Origin: Cymbidium sinense
Taxonomy: Eukaryota; Streptophyta; Magnoliopsida; Asparagales; Orchidaceae
NCBI GenBank assembly: GCA_021442155.1
Contig: CM038214.1
Coordinates: forward strand, 143,502,488 to 143,566,487
Length of the DNA: 64,000 nt
Direction: 5' to 3'
Shown: one piece after another, positions 37,543 through 49,116 of the stretch
Layout: each line of letters starts with the position of its first letter
How positions within the stretch are numbered: position 1 is the stretch's first letter
The notes under the pieces: generated by a model
What the model saw: only the letters and a program-made list of their open reading frames with translations
What the model was told of the DNA's origin: nothing
Databases searched by the model: none
Program-made: the position numbers and the translations under genes

Positions 37543-37585
37543 GTTTATTATGTTTTAGGGTTTAGATTTATTTTTTAATTTATTT
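37543..37585 (+). repeat. Orphan GRP-unit flank at the polarity switch
   Basis: This 43-bp segment matches 47,018-47,060, the flank beside GRP copy I, at 41 of 43 positions. Here the GRP copy that should lie to its left is absent and replaced by oppositely oriented repeats. This marks the right inversion breakpoint. Confidence 0.85.
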
Positions 37586-38101
37586 GGGTTAGGTTAGGGT
37601 TTGGGTTGGGGAAGATTTGTGGTTGGTTTAGGTTTTAAGGTTTATGCTTTTAGAGTTTAAATTTAGGTGGGGTTTAAGTGTTTTTTTAGGATTAGGATTT
37701 AAGGTTTTGGGTTTAGGGTTGCTTTAGGTTGTAGCTTTAGGTTTTAGGTTTTAGGGTTTAGGTTTTAGGGTTTAGGGTTTAGGATTTAAGGTTCAAGGTT
37801 TTTTTTTTAAATTTAGCAAACTGATAGGTTTTGGTTCATTTAATTTATTTTTGTTTTTTTTATCCATGTTTATTTTTCTATTTAGTTTTATTTATATATT
37901 TAGGTTTATTTATTTTATTTTAGGTTTTTTATTTTAGTTTATTTTTTAGGTTTATGTTTAAGTTTAGGATTAGGTTTAAGTTTTAGGGTTTTGTGGTTTT
38001 AAGTGGTCTAGGTTTTAGGGTTTAGGGTTTAGGGGTTTAGGGCTTAGGGTTTTAGGGTTTAGGGTTTAGGGTTTAGGGGTTTAGGGCTTAGGGTTCTAGG
38101 T
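37586..38101 (+). repeat. TTTAGGG array, G-rich strand on + again
   Basis: TTTAGGG clusters, a marker-like AAATTTAGCAAACTGATAGG at about 37,809, then another dense TTTAGGG cluster (38,000-38,100). Confidence 0.9.
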
Positions 38102-40160
38102 TTGATTATTTTCTGATAAGAAAAAAATGATTTTTTATATTGTAAAGATTGTAATGTTATTCCAAGCGACAGTTTAAGTACCCAACATCGATTGTTAGTT
38201 TTAGATTTTAAGATGAAAGATTGTAAGAGGAAAAATAAATCAAATTATTGTCCTAGATTAGATGGGGACACTTAAAAAATACAAATAAAAATATTTTTAA
38301 GAGCAAGCTACAAGAGCTTAATATTTGGGATGTCAATAAGGAAGCTAACGTTATGTGGGAAAAGTAACAAGCAAAATTAAGCAAGTTGCTAATAATGTGC
38401 TTGGAGAATCAAAAGGAAAAATCATCTTTTAATAAAAATAGTTGGTGGTGGAGTCAGAGTGTGCAAGAAAATATAAGAAATAAGAAGCATTGTTATAAAA
38501 CTTAGTTTAAATGTAAAAACCTTGAGAATTGGGAAAGATATAAAGTGTCTTGTAGAGATTCTAAGAAAGTAATATTTGATGCAAAAAATTTAGCTATTAG
38601 TGATTTATAGAGTAGATTAGATGCCAAAGAAGGTGAAAGATGTATGTATATAGCCAAACCAAATGATAGAAAGTAAAGACGTAGTTCATGAGGTTATTAA
38701 GGATGAAAATAATAAAGTGCTTTTCTTAAAAAGACATTGAAAATAGGTGGATGAGTTATTTTGATAAACTTTTAATGAAAATCTAAAAGAAATTTATTTC
38801 AAAGAATTTGAAGGGAGATTTATTTGGTGAAATCTTTAATGTTATTTTAAAGACTAAAAAGATGATGAGTGGAGAAATATTTTTTGGTTTGTATATTTAA
38901 GAATAAAGGTGATGAAAGAGGAAATTATAGAGGAATTAAAGCATAGTTATGGATGTGATACAAAAGTTTCTCACAATCAGTTTAGTTTCATACCAAGTAG
39001 ATCTACTATGGATGCTATACATTTGTTAAGAGGTTTGATGGAGAAGTATAGTGAAAGTAAGGAGGATCTACATATGTTATTTATTAATTTAGAGAAAGCT
39101 TTTGATAAAGTTTCAAGAGATGTTCTTTGGAGAGTTCTAGAACAAAAAGGAGTTAAAATTGGTTATATTCAAGTAATTAAGGATATGTATACTGGAGCTA
39201 TTACTTGTGTCCAAACACAAGGAGAATTGACAAAATATTTTCCTATTTTAGTTGGATTACATCAAGGATTAACTTTAAGCCCTTATCTTTTTTGCTTTAG
39301 TTATGGATGTTCTTATTAGGCATTTATAGGAAGATGTACCTTGGTGTATGCTTTTTCTTTGATGACATTCTTCTTGTTGATAAGACTAGAGAGAGAGTCA
39401 AGAGAAACTTGAATTATGGAGGTCAACATTAGAGTTTAATGGTTTTCATTTAAGTAGATCTAAAATTGAATATATGGAGTATAATTTAGTTGTAGAAGCT
39501 CTAGTGGTAGTATTGTGACATTATGTGAACAAGTCATTCATTAATAAGAGTGAGCGATTCAGAAATTTAGGATCTATTATTCAAAATGATGGTGAAATAG
39601 ATGGAGATGTTATTAGTAGAATTCAAGTTGGATCATTGAAGTGGAGGAATGCATCTGGCCTATTGTGTGATAGAAAAGTTCAACTTAAACTTAAGGGAAA
39701 ATTTTATAAGATGGTGGTAAGACCTACAATGACTTATGGTGCAGAATGTTGTTCAATAAAAGAAGCATAAGACTAAGTTAAGTGTTACGAGAGATGAGAT
39801 GCTGTGGATGAGTGGCTTTACTCTTAGAGATAAAATGTGAAATGAGTATGTTCAGGAAAATGTTGGAGTAGCTCCAGTGGCAGATAAGAATAGAGAGAGT
39901 CTCCTTAGATGGTTTGGCCACATAAAGCGTCGACCGTCTGATGACCCGGTTAGGAGAGTAGATGCATTAGATTTGCCTTATGTTAAGAAAGGTAAAGGTA
40001 GACATAAAAAATACTTGATTAAGATGTATAAAAATGACCTAAGTATACTTGAATTAAATGAGAATTTGACACATAATAGGACACAATGGATACGAAGGAT
40101 TCATGTAGATGACCCTATTTAGGGATAAAGGCTTGTTGTTGTTTTTATTGTTGTTGTTGT
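38102..40160 (+). mobile_element. RTE-clade LINE, 5'-truncated and decayed
   Basis: It begins after the endonuclease domain (CKDCNVIPSDSLSTQHRLL is readable near 38,150) and keeps the reverse transcriptase in pieces. 38,909-39,319 carries VSHNQFSFIPSRSTMDAIHL and the motif A region FINLEKAFDKVSRD, where the usual first catalytic Asp of FIDLEKA is Asn. The motif C region near 39,355 (normally FADD) is frameshifted to CTTTGATGAC. 39,525-39,770 and 39,877-40,122 hold the C-terminal part (RFRNLGSIIQNDGEIDGD; LLRWFGHIKRRPSDDPVRRV). It ends GGATAAAGGCTTG plus a (TTG)n-rich tail. Many stops and frameshifts make it inactive. It closely matches the copy at 58.95-62.05 kb. Confidence 0.93.
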
Positions 40161-42820
40161 GGTCTTAAAATTAAGTAAACTAGTATGTTTACATTTATTT
40201 AGTATATTTAGCATATTTTTTTTACTTATTTTAGTTTACTTTATTTCTTATTTTTATTTTGGTTTATGTTTTAGTTTAATTTAGCTTAGTTTATTTATTT
40301 TAGGTCTATTTATTATTTTTTTTTTGGTTTTTTATTTGAGTTTATTTTTTAGGTTTAGATTTAATTTTCAATTTATTTTTTGGTTGACATTTATTTTAAT
40401 TTTAATTTTTTATTTTAGGTTTTATTTTTTTATTTTTAGGTTTAGGTTTAGGTTTTTATTTTATTTCCTTATGTTTAAGTTTTAGGTTTATATTTTAATT
40501 TTATTTTTATGTTTTATTTTTTAGTTTAGGTTTAGGTTTATTTTTAGTTTAGTTATATTTTATTTAGTTTAGGTTTAGGTTTAGGTTTAGTTTATTTTAG
40601 GTTTAGGTTTAGGGTTTATATATTTTAGTTTAGTTTATTTTAATTTAGGTTTATATTTATTTTATTTTGTTTATTACTTTTTTATTTTAGGTTTAGGTTT
40701 TATTTTAGTTTAGGGTTTAGGTTTTATTTTTTTATTTATTTTTAAGTTTATTTTTTTGGTTTATGTTTTCTTTTAGTTTTTATTTTATATTATTTAAGTT
40801 TATTTTATATTTATTTTATGTTTAGTTTTTTTGTTATTTAGGTTTTTTATTCTTAGGTTCATTTTATTTTTTTAGTTTTGTCCAGGCTTTTATTTATTTT
40901 ATTTTAGTTTTTTTATTTTATTTTAGTTTTTTGTTTAGGTTTTTTATTTATTTTAGTTTAGTTTAGGGTTTTATTTTATTTTATTTTTTTTATTTTATTT
41001 TTCTTTAGGTTTAGGTTTGTTTATTTACTTTATTTTTAGGTTTATTTAGTTTAGGTTTAGGTTTTAAGGTTTTTAGGGTTTAAGGTTTATGGTTTAGGGT
41101 TTATGGTTTAGGGTTTAGGGTTTAGGGTTTGGGGTTTAGGGTTTAGGGTTTAGGGTTGTATGTTTTAGGGTTTAGGTTTAGGTTTAGGGTTTAGGGTTTA
41201 GGGTTTAGGGTTTAGGTTAGGGTTGAGTTTTAGGGTTTAGGAGTTTAGATTATGTTAGGTTTTCATGTTTAGTTTAGGTTTAGGGTTTAGTTTAGGGTAT
41301 ATTTTATAGTTTAGTTTTTAGGGTTTATGTTGGTTTAGGTTTATGTTTTAGTTTTAGTTTAGTGTTTAGCTTTTGTATTTATTAGGTTTAGGTTTTAGTT
41401 TAGGTTTAGTGTTTAAACTTTAGAGTTTAAGTTTTTTAGAGTTTAGGTTTATTAAATTTAGTTTATAGTTTTAAACTTTAGGGTTTTTTTAGTTTAGGTT
41501 AGTTATTTAGTATTTTATTTAGGTTTTAGGTTTAAGTTTATGGGTTTAGGGTTTAGGATTTTTAGGGTTTAAGGTATAGGTTTAGGATTAGGGATTAGTT
41601 TAGGGTTTAGGGTTAGTTTAGGGCTTGGTTTAGTTTTAGGTTTAGGGTTAAGGTTTTATGGTATAAGTTTAGGGTTTAGTTTGTTTAGTTTAGGTTTTTT
41701 TTTAATTAAAGGAGATGGTAGGTTTAGGTTTATTTAGTTTATTTAATTTATTTTATATTTTTATTAAGGTTTATTTTTTAATTTTATTTAGTTTAGGTTT
41801 TAGTTTATTTTTTAGGTTTAGGTTTAGGTTTATGTTAATTTCTTTAGTTTTATTTTTATTTTATTTTTTAGGTTTAGGTTTTATTTTTTTATTTTTAGAA
41901 TTAGGTTTATGTTTTTATTTTACTTTTTTTAAGTTTAGGTTTTAAGTTTTTATTTTAGGTTTATTTTTAGGTTTTATTTTTTAGTTTAAGTTTAGGTTAA
42001 TTTTTAGTTTATTTCATTTTATTTAGTAAAGGTTTTGGTTTAAGTTTAGTTTATTTTAGGTTTAGGTTTATGTTTTATTTATTTTAGTTTAGTTTATTTT
42101 AATTGAGGTTTAGATTTATTTTATTTTATTTTAGGTTTAGGTTTTTCTTTAGTTTAGGGTTTAGGTTATATTTTTTATTTATTTTTTTGTTTTATTTTTA
42201 GCTTTATTATTTAGGTTTAGGTTTTTCTTTAATTTTTATTTTATTTTATTTTAGGTTGATTTTATTTTTATTTTATGTTTAGGTTTTATTTTAGGTTTAT
42301 TTTATTTTTTTAGTTTAGTTTAGGTTTTTATTTATTTTATTTTAGTTTAGTTTTTATTTTTATTTTATTTTATTTTAGGTTTTAGGTTTAGATTAGGTTT
42401 TATTTTTTAGGTTTAGGTTTTTATTTATTTTATTTTAGGTTTTATTTAGTTTAGGTTTAGGTTTTAGGTTTTTTTAGGTTTTTTTATGGTTTAGGGTTAG
42501 GTTTTTTAGGTTTTGGGTTTTGGGTTTAGGGTTTAGGGTTTAGGGTTGTAGGTTTAGGATTTAGGGTTGGTTTTAGGGTTTAGGGTTTATGGTTTAGGGT
42601 TTAGTGTTTAGGCTTTAGGGTTTGGATATTTTATAGTTTAAGGTTTAGGGTTAGATTAGGGTTTAGGGTTTAAGGTTTAGGGTTTATGCTTTAAGGTTTA
42701 GGTGTTTTAGGGTTTAGGGTTTAAGGTTAGTTTAGGATTTAAGGTTTAAGGCTTTAGGGTTTAGGGTTTAGGGTGTTGGGTTTAGGGTTAGGGTTAGGGT
42801 TTAAGGTTTAGGGTTTCAAG
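40161..42820 (+). repeat. Degenerate telomere-like array
   Basis: Starts with the marker AAAATTAAGTAAACTAG directly after the RTE tail, then TTTATTT-rich sequence. Dense TTTAGGG clusters lie at 41,050-41,240 (about five perfect units near 41,181-41,216) and 42,480-42,820. The 76-codon frame at 41,715-41,945 is translated repeat. Confidence 0.92.
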
Positions 42821-43177
42821 TTTTTTAAAGGAAAGGTTAGAATTTTATTACAATAAAACAAAAGGATAGAATGTCTTTAAGAGAGGTAAACCTCAGATCT
42901 CTCGTTTATAGTTAACCAAAATAAAGGCTAACCAAAATAGAACCTAAAATAGGTGGAAAAGCAGAAAGCATATACAACCCTCATAGATGTCATCAAAAAA
43001 AAAATAGAAATGGTAGTCAATAAACAAAGGTAAGGAAAAATAACCAAGGAAGGCCACAATTTAAATGATGAGGAGAGAAAAGCAAGGAAAGTCCTCCAAC
43101 CACATAGATCAAGTAGTCTAGAAAATAGAAAATTAAAACCAAAGAGCTACTACCAATCCACCAATTTGAGGAAAAAT
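42821..43177 (-). mobile_element. A-tailed LINE-like insertion, internally deleted copy
   Basis: The sense 3' end (TACTGTAATAAAATTC-like, CTAACCTTTCC, then TTTAAAAAAC at 42,821-42,830) is nearly identical to that of the copy at 49,117. It then jumps to sequence matching 50,310-50,460 of that copy (AGGCTAACCAAAATAGA, AATAGAAATGGT). About 1.1 kb of the longer copy is missing between. No coding capacity. It joins CTTGAAACCCTAAACC on the sense 3' side. Confidence 0.78.
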
Positions 43178-45938
43178 GTTTTATTTAGTTTATTTATTTA
43201 CTTTATTTATGCTTTTTAGTTTATTTAAGTTTAGGTTTTATTTTTAGTTTAAGTTTAGGTTAAGGTTTTTATTTTTAGGTTTAGGTTTAGGTTTATTTAG
43301 TTTTAGTTTATTTATGTTTAAGTTTATTTATTTATTTTAGTTTAGTTTAGGTCTATTTTTATTTTAGGTTTAGGTTTAGGTTTTAGCTTTTCTATTTTAG
43401 GTTTAGGTTTAATTTATTTAGTTTATTTAGTTTATGTTTAGTTTTTTCATTTTTATTTATTTAGGTTTAGGTTTAGGTTTAGGATTAGATTTTACTTTAT
43501 TTTTTATTTTACGTTTAGTTTTTATTTTTTGGTATAGGTTTATTTTTATTTATTTAGTTTTTTAGGTTTAAGTTTTATGTTTATGTTTAGGTTTAGGTTT
43601 AGGTTTGTTTAGGTATAGGTTTTAGATTTTTATTTTATGTTTATTTTTAGATTTTATAGTTTAGTTTAAGTTTTGGATTATTTTTAGTATATTATGTTTT
43701 ATTTAGTTTAGGTTAATGTTTTGGTTTAGTTTATTTTAGGTTTAGGTTTAGGTTTTATTTATTATAGTTTAGTTTATTTTAGTTTAGGATTAGGTTTATT
43801 TTATTTTTATTTTAGGTTTAAGTTCTTTTTTTTTATTTCAGGGATATGGTTATATTTTTTATTTATTTTTAAGTTTTATATTTAGGTTTATTGATTAGAT
43901 TTAGGTTTTTATTTAGATTTTATTTTATGTTATTTTAGGTTTATTTTATTTTTATTTTGTGTTTAAGTTTTATTTTATTTAGGTTTTTTATTTTTAGGTT
44001 TATTTTATTTTTTTAGTTTAGTCTAGGTTTTTGTTTATTTAATTTTAGTTTAGTATTTATTTTTTATTTTATTTTATTTATATGTATATCTTTAGGTTTA
44101 GTTTTAAGTTTAGCTTTTATTTTATTATATTTTTTATTTAGGCTTAGGTTTTATTTATTTATTTTGTTTTTAGGTTTTAGATTTAGGTTTTAGGTTTTAG
44201 GTTTAGGTTTTTTAGGTTTAGTTTAGGGTTTGGGTTTAGGTTTAGGTTAGTTTAGGTTAGTTTAGGGTTTAGTTTAGGTTTATTTAGGGTTTAGGGTTTA
44301 GTTTAGGGTTTAGGGTTTAAGGTTTGGGTTTAGGATTTTAAGTTTAGGAGGTTTAGGTTTATGTTTAGGGTTAGTTTTAGTTTAGTTTTAGAGGTTTAGG
44401 TTTAGGTTTTAGATTTTAGGGTTTAGGTTTAGTTTAGTTTAGTTTAGGTTTAAGATGCATGTTTAGGGTTTAGGTTAGTTTAGGGTTTGGTGTAGGTTTT
44501 AGGTTTAGGGTTTAGGTTTTAGGTTTTATGTTTAGGTTTATGGTTTAGGTTTAGGGATTAGTTTTAGGGTTTAGGGTTTAGGTTCTATTTCTTTAGTTTG
44601 TTTTAGTTTATATTTTATTTATATTTGTTCATTTTAGGTTTAGGTTTTTTTTAGTTTATGGTTTATTTATTTTATTTTAGGTTTTATTTTAAGTTTTTTT
44701 TTAGGTTTATTTTTTTAGGTTTATGTTTTATTTAGTTTTATTTTATTTTATTTTAGGTTTATTTTATGTTTAGTTTTATTTTACTAGTTTTTATTTTATT
44801 GTATTTTATGTTTTAGTTTAGTTTAGGTTATTATTCATTTTATTTTAGTTTAGTTTTTAATTTTTATTTTATTATATTTTTAGTTTTAGGTTTAGGTTAG
44901 GTTTAGGTGTAGGTTTAGGTTTCAATTTAGGTTTTAGTTTAGGTTTATATTTTTTTTTTTTTTATTTTATTTAGGTCTAGGTTTTATTATTTATTTTACT
45001 TTTAGGTTTTATTTAGTTTAGGTTTAGGTTTTTAGGATTTTAGGATTTATTTTCTCTTTTTTATTTTATTTAGGTGTAGGTTTTTTTATTTATTTTATTT
45101 TTAGGATTTATTTAGTTAAGGTTTTGGTTTTTGGGTTTTTAGGGTTTACAGTTTAGGGTTTATGGTTTTGGGTTTCAAGTTTAAGGTTTAGGGTTTAGGG
45201 TTTAGGGTTTTAAAGTTTGGGGTTTAGGGTGTAGGTTTTATTTATTTTAGTTTAGTTTTTTGTATACTTTATATAGTTTATTTTAGGTTTAGGTTATCTT
45301 TTAGTTTATTATTTTGGTTTTTTTTTTTTAAAGTTTTGGTTTTGGTTTTGGTTTAGGTTTTATTTATTTTAGTTTAATTTCTTTTAGTTTAGGTTTAGGT
45401 TTATCTGATTTTTCTTTTAGGTTTAGGTTTTTTATGTGTTTAGGGTTTAGGTTTTAATTTTTATTTATTTTTAGGTTTACTTTTTAGATTTAGGTTTTTA
45501 TTTAGTTTCTATTTTATTTTATTTTATGTTTATTGTATTTTTATTTTAGGTTTAGTTTTTTTAATTAGTTTTTTAGTTTAGTTTAGGATTTTAATTATTT
45601 TATTTTAGTTTAGTTTTTATTTTTTATTATATTTTCCTTTTAGGTTTAACTTTAGGTTTTTATTTTATTTTATTTTTTTATTTATTTTGGTTTATGTTTT
45701 ATTATTTATTTTATTTTTAAGTTTTATTTAGTCAGGTTTAGGTTTTTATCTTTTTTGGGGGTTTTGGATTTAGGGTTAGTTAAGGGTTGAGGGGTTAGGG
45801 TTTATGGTTTGGGGTTTAGGGTTTAGTGTTTAGGGTTTAGGGTTTAGGGTTTAGGGTTTTAAGGGTTTAAGATTTAGGGTTTAAGGTTTAGGTATGAGGT
45901 CTAGATTCAGGTTTTAGTTAAGGGTTTAGGGTTTTTGG
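43178..45938 (+). repeat. Degenerate telomere-like array
   Basis: TTTATTT/TTTAGG words, with TTTAGGG clusters at 44,220-44,590, 45,110-45,235 and 45,770-45,930. No gene seen. Confidence 0.92.
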
Positions 45939-46400
45939 TTTTTTTTTAACATACATCAAATTCATATTCAAATTTCTTCTTTTCAAATTCATCAAACAAG
46001 TAACACACCAAGTTTTCTAAGATACAAGCAATGACAGATAAAAAATGAGCACGCATAGAGCAAATCAAAAACCCTAGATAAGTAGATTCGTCTCTACTGT
46101 AAAGAAACAATTCCATAAGCAATAGATCGGATCAATTCTTTTGGTTTCTCCGGTTCCCATCGTACTTTGGCCTCTCAGTAGCGAGATCCACCATCATATT
46201 CCTCGCCACCACCACGCGGCTATAACCTCATCACTCCTCCTTCATAACCACCTGCGTCCACCACCTCCATATCCACCTGCACCACTAGATCCTCCACCAC
46301 CATTATGATAATTGCCGCCTCCACCTTCACCTCCACCATTAGATCTAGACTAAGCTTGGTTGATGGAGATGTTCCTGCCATCAAGTTTATGTCATTTATT
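45939..46400 (-). pseudogene. GRP retro-fragment, copy H
   Basis: In sense it starts near the shared 5' edge (degraded to AATAAATGACATAAAC) and keeps CAAGCTTAGTCTAGATC from the QAQSRS region. The Gly-rich segment is in pieces (GGTGGAGGATCTAG, GGTGCAGGTGGATATGG), and the end of the coding part carries several small deletions. The 3' UTR retains GATTTGCTCTATGCGTGCTC and AACTTGGTGTGTTACTTG, and ends in an A tract (45,939-45,947) before CCAAAAACCCTAAACCC. Not translatable as a GRP. Confidence 0.86.
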
Positions 46401-46926
46401 AGGGTTGAGGTTTATTAAGTTTTAGGGTTTAGGTTTATTTTTTAAATTTATTTAGTACATTAGGTTTAAGTTTAGAGTTTAGGGTTTATGGTTAGGAGCT
46501 AGGGTTTAGGGTTTTAAGGTTTATTCTTTTAGGGTTTAGGGTTTAGGGTTTAGGAGGGAGGAGAGGGTTTAGGGTTTAGTTTGAGTTTAGGGTTTAGGTT
46601 GATTTAGGTTTAGTGTTTAGGTTTAGTGTTTTAGGTTTAGTTTAGGGTTTGAGTTTAGGGTTTAGGGTTAAGTTTAGGGTTAGGATTGGAGTTGAGCTTT
46701 TATAGTTTAAGGTTAAGGTTTATAGTTTAGATTGGTTTAGGGTTTATAGTTTAAGGTTTAGGAGTTTAGGAGCTTAGGTTTAGTTTTAGTTTAGGGTTTG
46801 GAGTTATAGGTTTAGGTTTAGTTTAGTTTAGTTTAGGAGTTTAGTGTTTAGGTTTAGGTTTTATGTTTAGGGTTTAGGTTTTAAGTCAGGTTCAAGTTTT
46901 AGCAAGGTTTTTATTTTGGGTTTTAA
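46401..46926 (+). repeat. TTTAGGG cluster between GRP copies H and I
   Basis: Conserved flank (GTTTATTAAGTTTTAGGG), then TTTAGGG/GTTTAGGTTTAG words. No gene seen. Confidence 0.88.
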
Positions 46927-46996
46927 TTTTAATAGAGAACAAATTCAATGACATTTTTTTTTATTTTAGTTTAGGGTCAAGGTTTTGCCCATTCTT
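46927..46996 (-). pseudogene. GRP retro-fragment, copy I (70-bp relic, both ends kept)
   Basis: Only the two ends of the GRP unit survive: AATAGAGAACAAATTCAA (UTR 3' end) and GGTTTTGCCCATTCTTAGGG (RRM-end 5' edge). About 350 bp between them is missing and bridged by TTTATTTTAGTTTAGGGTC. Because both original junctions to telomere repeat persist, the loss is an internal deletion. Copy L has the same structure. Confidence 0.82.
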
Positions 46997-49116
46997 AGGG
47001 TTTAGGTTTAGGTTTAGGTTTATTAGGTTTTAGGGTTTAGGTTTATTTTTTAATTTATTTAGTTACTTTAGGTTTAGGTTTCAGATTTGGGATTTAGGGT
47101 TTAGGGTTTAGGGTTTAGGGTTATGGTTTAAGGTTAAGGGTTTAGGGTTTAGGGTGTAGGGTTTAGGGTTTAGGGTTTAGTGTTTTAAGGTTTATGCTTT
47201 TAGGGGTTGGGGTTTAGGATTAGGGTTTAGGGTTATAGGTTCTTTGGGTTTAGGTTTAAGGTCTTTTTAAAAAATTAAGTAAACTGATAAGTTTAGGTAT
47301 ATTTAGTTTATTTTTATTTATTTTAGTTTATTTTATTTTTTATTTTTGTTTAGTTTATTTTTTTATTTAGCTTAGTGTATTTATTTTAGGTTTTTTAGTT
47401 TTATTTATTTATTAGGTTTATGTTTAGGTTTAGGTTTAGGGTAATTTTTTAGTTGAGTTTTAGTTTTATTTATTTTTTAGGTTTAGGTTATATTTTTAAT
47501 TTTTAGCTTTAGGTTTAGGTTTTTATTTTATTTTTTTAGGTTTAGGTTTATTATTTTTTATTTCAAGTTTTTTTTAGGTTTTTTTTAGGTTTATGTTTAT
47601 TTTTAGTTTATTTTATTTTATTTAGTTTAGATTTAGGTTTAGGTTTAAGTTTAGGTTTTATTTTATTTAGGTATAAGTTTTATTTTATATAGGTTTAGGC
47701 TTTTCTATTTATTTTATTGTTAGGTTTTATTTAGTTTAGGTTTAGGTTTTTAGGGTTTAAGGTTTAGGGTTTAGGGTTTATCGTTTAGGGTTTTGGCTTT
47801 TGGGTTTGGGGTTTAGGGTTTAGGGTTAATGATTTTGGGTTTTGGGTTTATGGTTTAAGGTTTAGGGTTTTATGTTTTAGGGTTTAGGTTGTAGGTTTAG
47901 GGTTAGGTTAGTTTAGTTTTAGTTTAAGGTTTAGGGTTTTAGGGTTTATTTTAGGGTTTAGGTTTTAAGTTTAGTGTTTAGCTTTGTTTAGGGTTTATTT
48001 ATGATTTAGGTTTTGGTTTTGGGTTTAGTGTTTAAAACTTTGTTTAGGGATTTTTGGGGTTTAGGGTTTAGGGTTTAGTTTAGTGTTTATAGTTTAGGCT
48101 TTAGGGTTTTATGGTTTTGAGGTTTAGGTTTAAGGTTAGTTTAGGGTTCTGATTTAGGGTTTAGGTTTAGGTTTGTTTAGGATTTAGGGTTTAAGATTAG
48201 GGCTTACATTTAGGGTTTAGGGTTTAGAGTTTAGGGTTAATTTAGGGATTAGGGTTTAGGTTTAAGGTTTAGAGTTAAGGGTTTTTTATGGTATAGGGTT
48301 TAGTTAGAGGTTTAGAATTAGGTTTAGGGTTAGTTTTAGGGTTAAGGGTTTAGGTTTTAGGGTTTAGGATTTATTATTTAGAGTTTAAGATTTTTTTAAT
48401 TAAAGAAATCGGTGGGTTTAGGTTTATTTAGTTTATTTAGTTTATTTTATTTTTTTAGGTTTATTTTAATTGTTATTTAGTTTAGATTATTTATTTTAGT
48501 TTAGGGTTTTTATTTTAGTTTATTTTTTTAGGTTTAGGTTTATGTTTATGTTTATTTTATTAGTTTAGTTTTATTTTTATTTTATTTTTTAGGTTTAGGT
48601 TTTATTTTCTATTTTTAGGTTTATGTTTAGATTTTTATTTTACTTTTTTTAGGTTTAGGTTTTAGGATTTTATTTTAGCTTTATTTTTAGGTTTTATTTT
48701 TTTTTTTTAGTTTAGGTTTAGGTTTATTTTTATTTTATTATTTTTAGTTTAGGTTTAGTTTATTTTAGGTTTAAGTTTAGGTTTTATTTATTTTAGTTTA
48801 GGTTTAGTTTTTTTTTTTTTAGGTTTAGGTTTTTTTTATTTATTTTTAGGTTTTTTTATGTTTATTATTTAGGTTTAGGTTTTTTTATTTTTTATTTTAT
48901 TTTATTTTAGTTTGATTTTATTGTTATTTTATGTTGAGGTTTTATTTTTAAGTTTATTTTATTTTATTAATTTTATTTAAGTTTTTATTTATTTTCTTTT
49001 AGTTTAGTTTTTAGTTTTTATTTTATTTTATTTTTAGGTTTAGGTTTAGGTTTAGGTTTTAGGGTTAAAGGTATCAGTTTAGGGTTAGGGTTAGGGTTTA
49101 AGGTTTTGATTTTCGG
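46997..49116 (+). repeat. Degenerate telomere-like array
   Basis: Conserved flank at 47,018-47,060, TTTAGGG cluster to about 47,250, marker AAAAATTAAGTAAACTGA at about 47,270, then mixed array. Another marker-like TTTAATTAAAGAAATCGG lies at about 48,394. Confidence 0.92.
47268..47300 (+). repeat. Recurrent marker word AAATTAAGTAAACTNNTAGG (representative)
   Basis: A non-telomeric word that recurs after TTTAGGG clusters and before TTTATTT-rich stretches, with fixed polarity. Examples on + are near 310, 1217, 6296, 37,809, 40,167, 52,469, 56,828 and 58,158; reverse complements are near 26,501, 28,031 and 29,153. It probably marks a boundary of a 1-2 kb subunit. Whether it is functional or simply inherited with the unit cannot be told. 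Confidence 0.75.
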
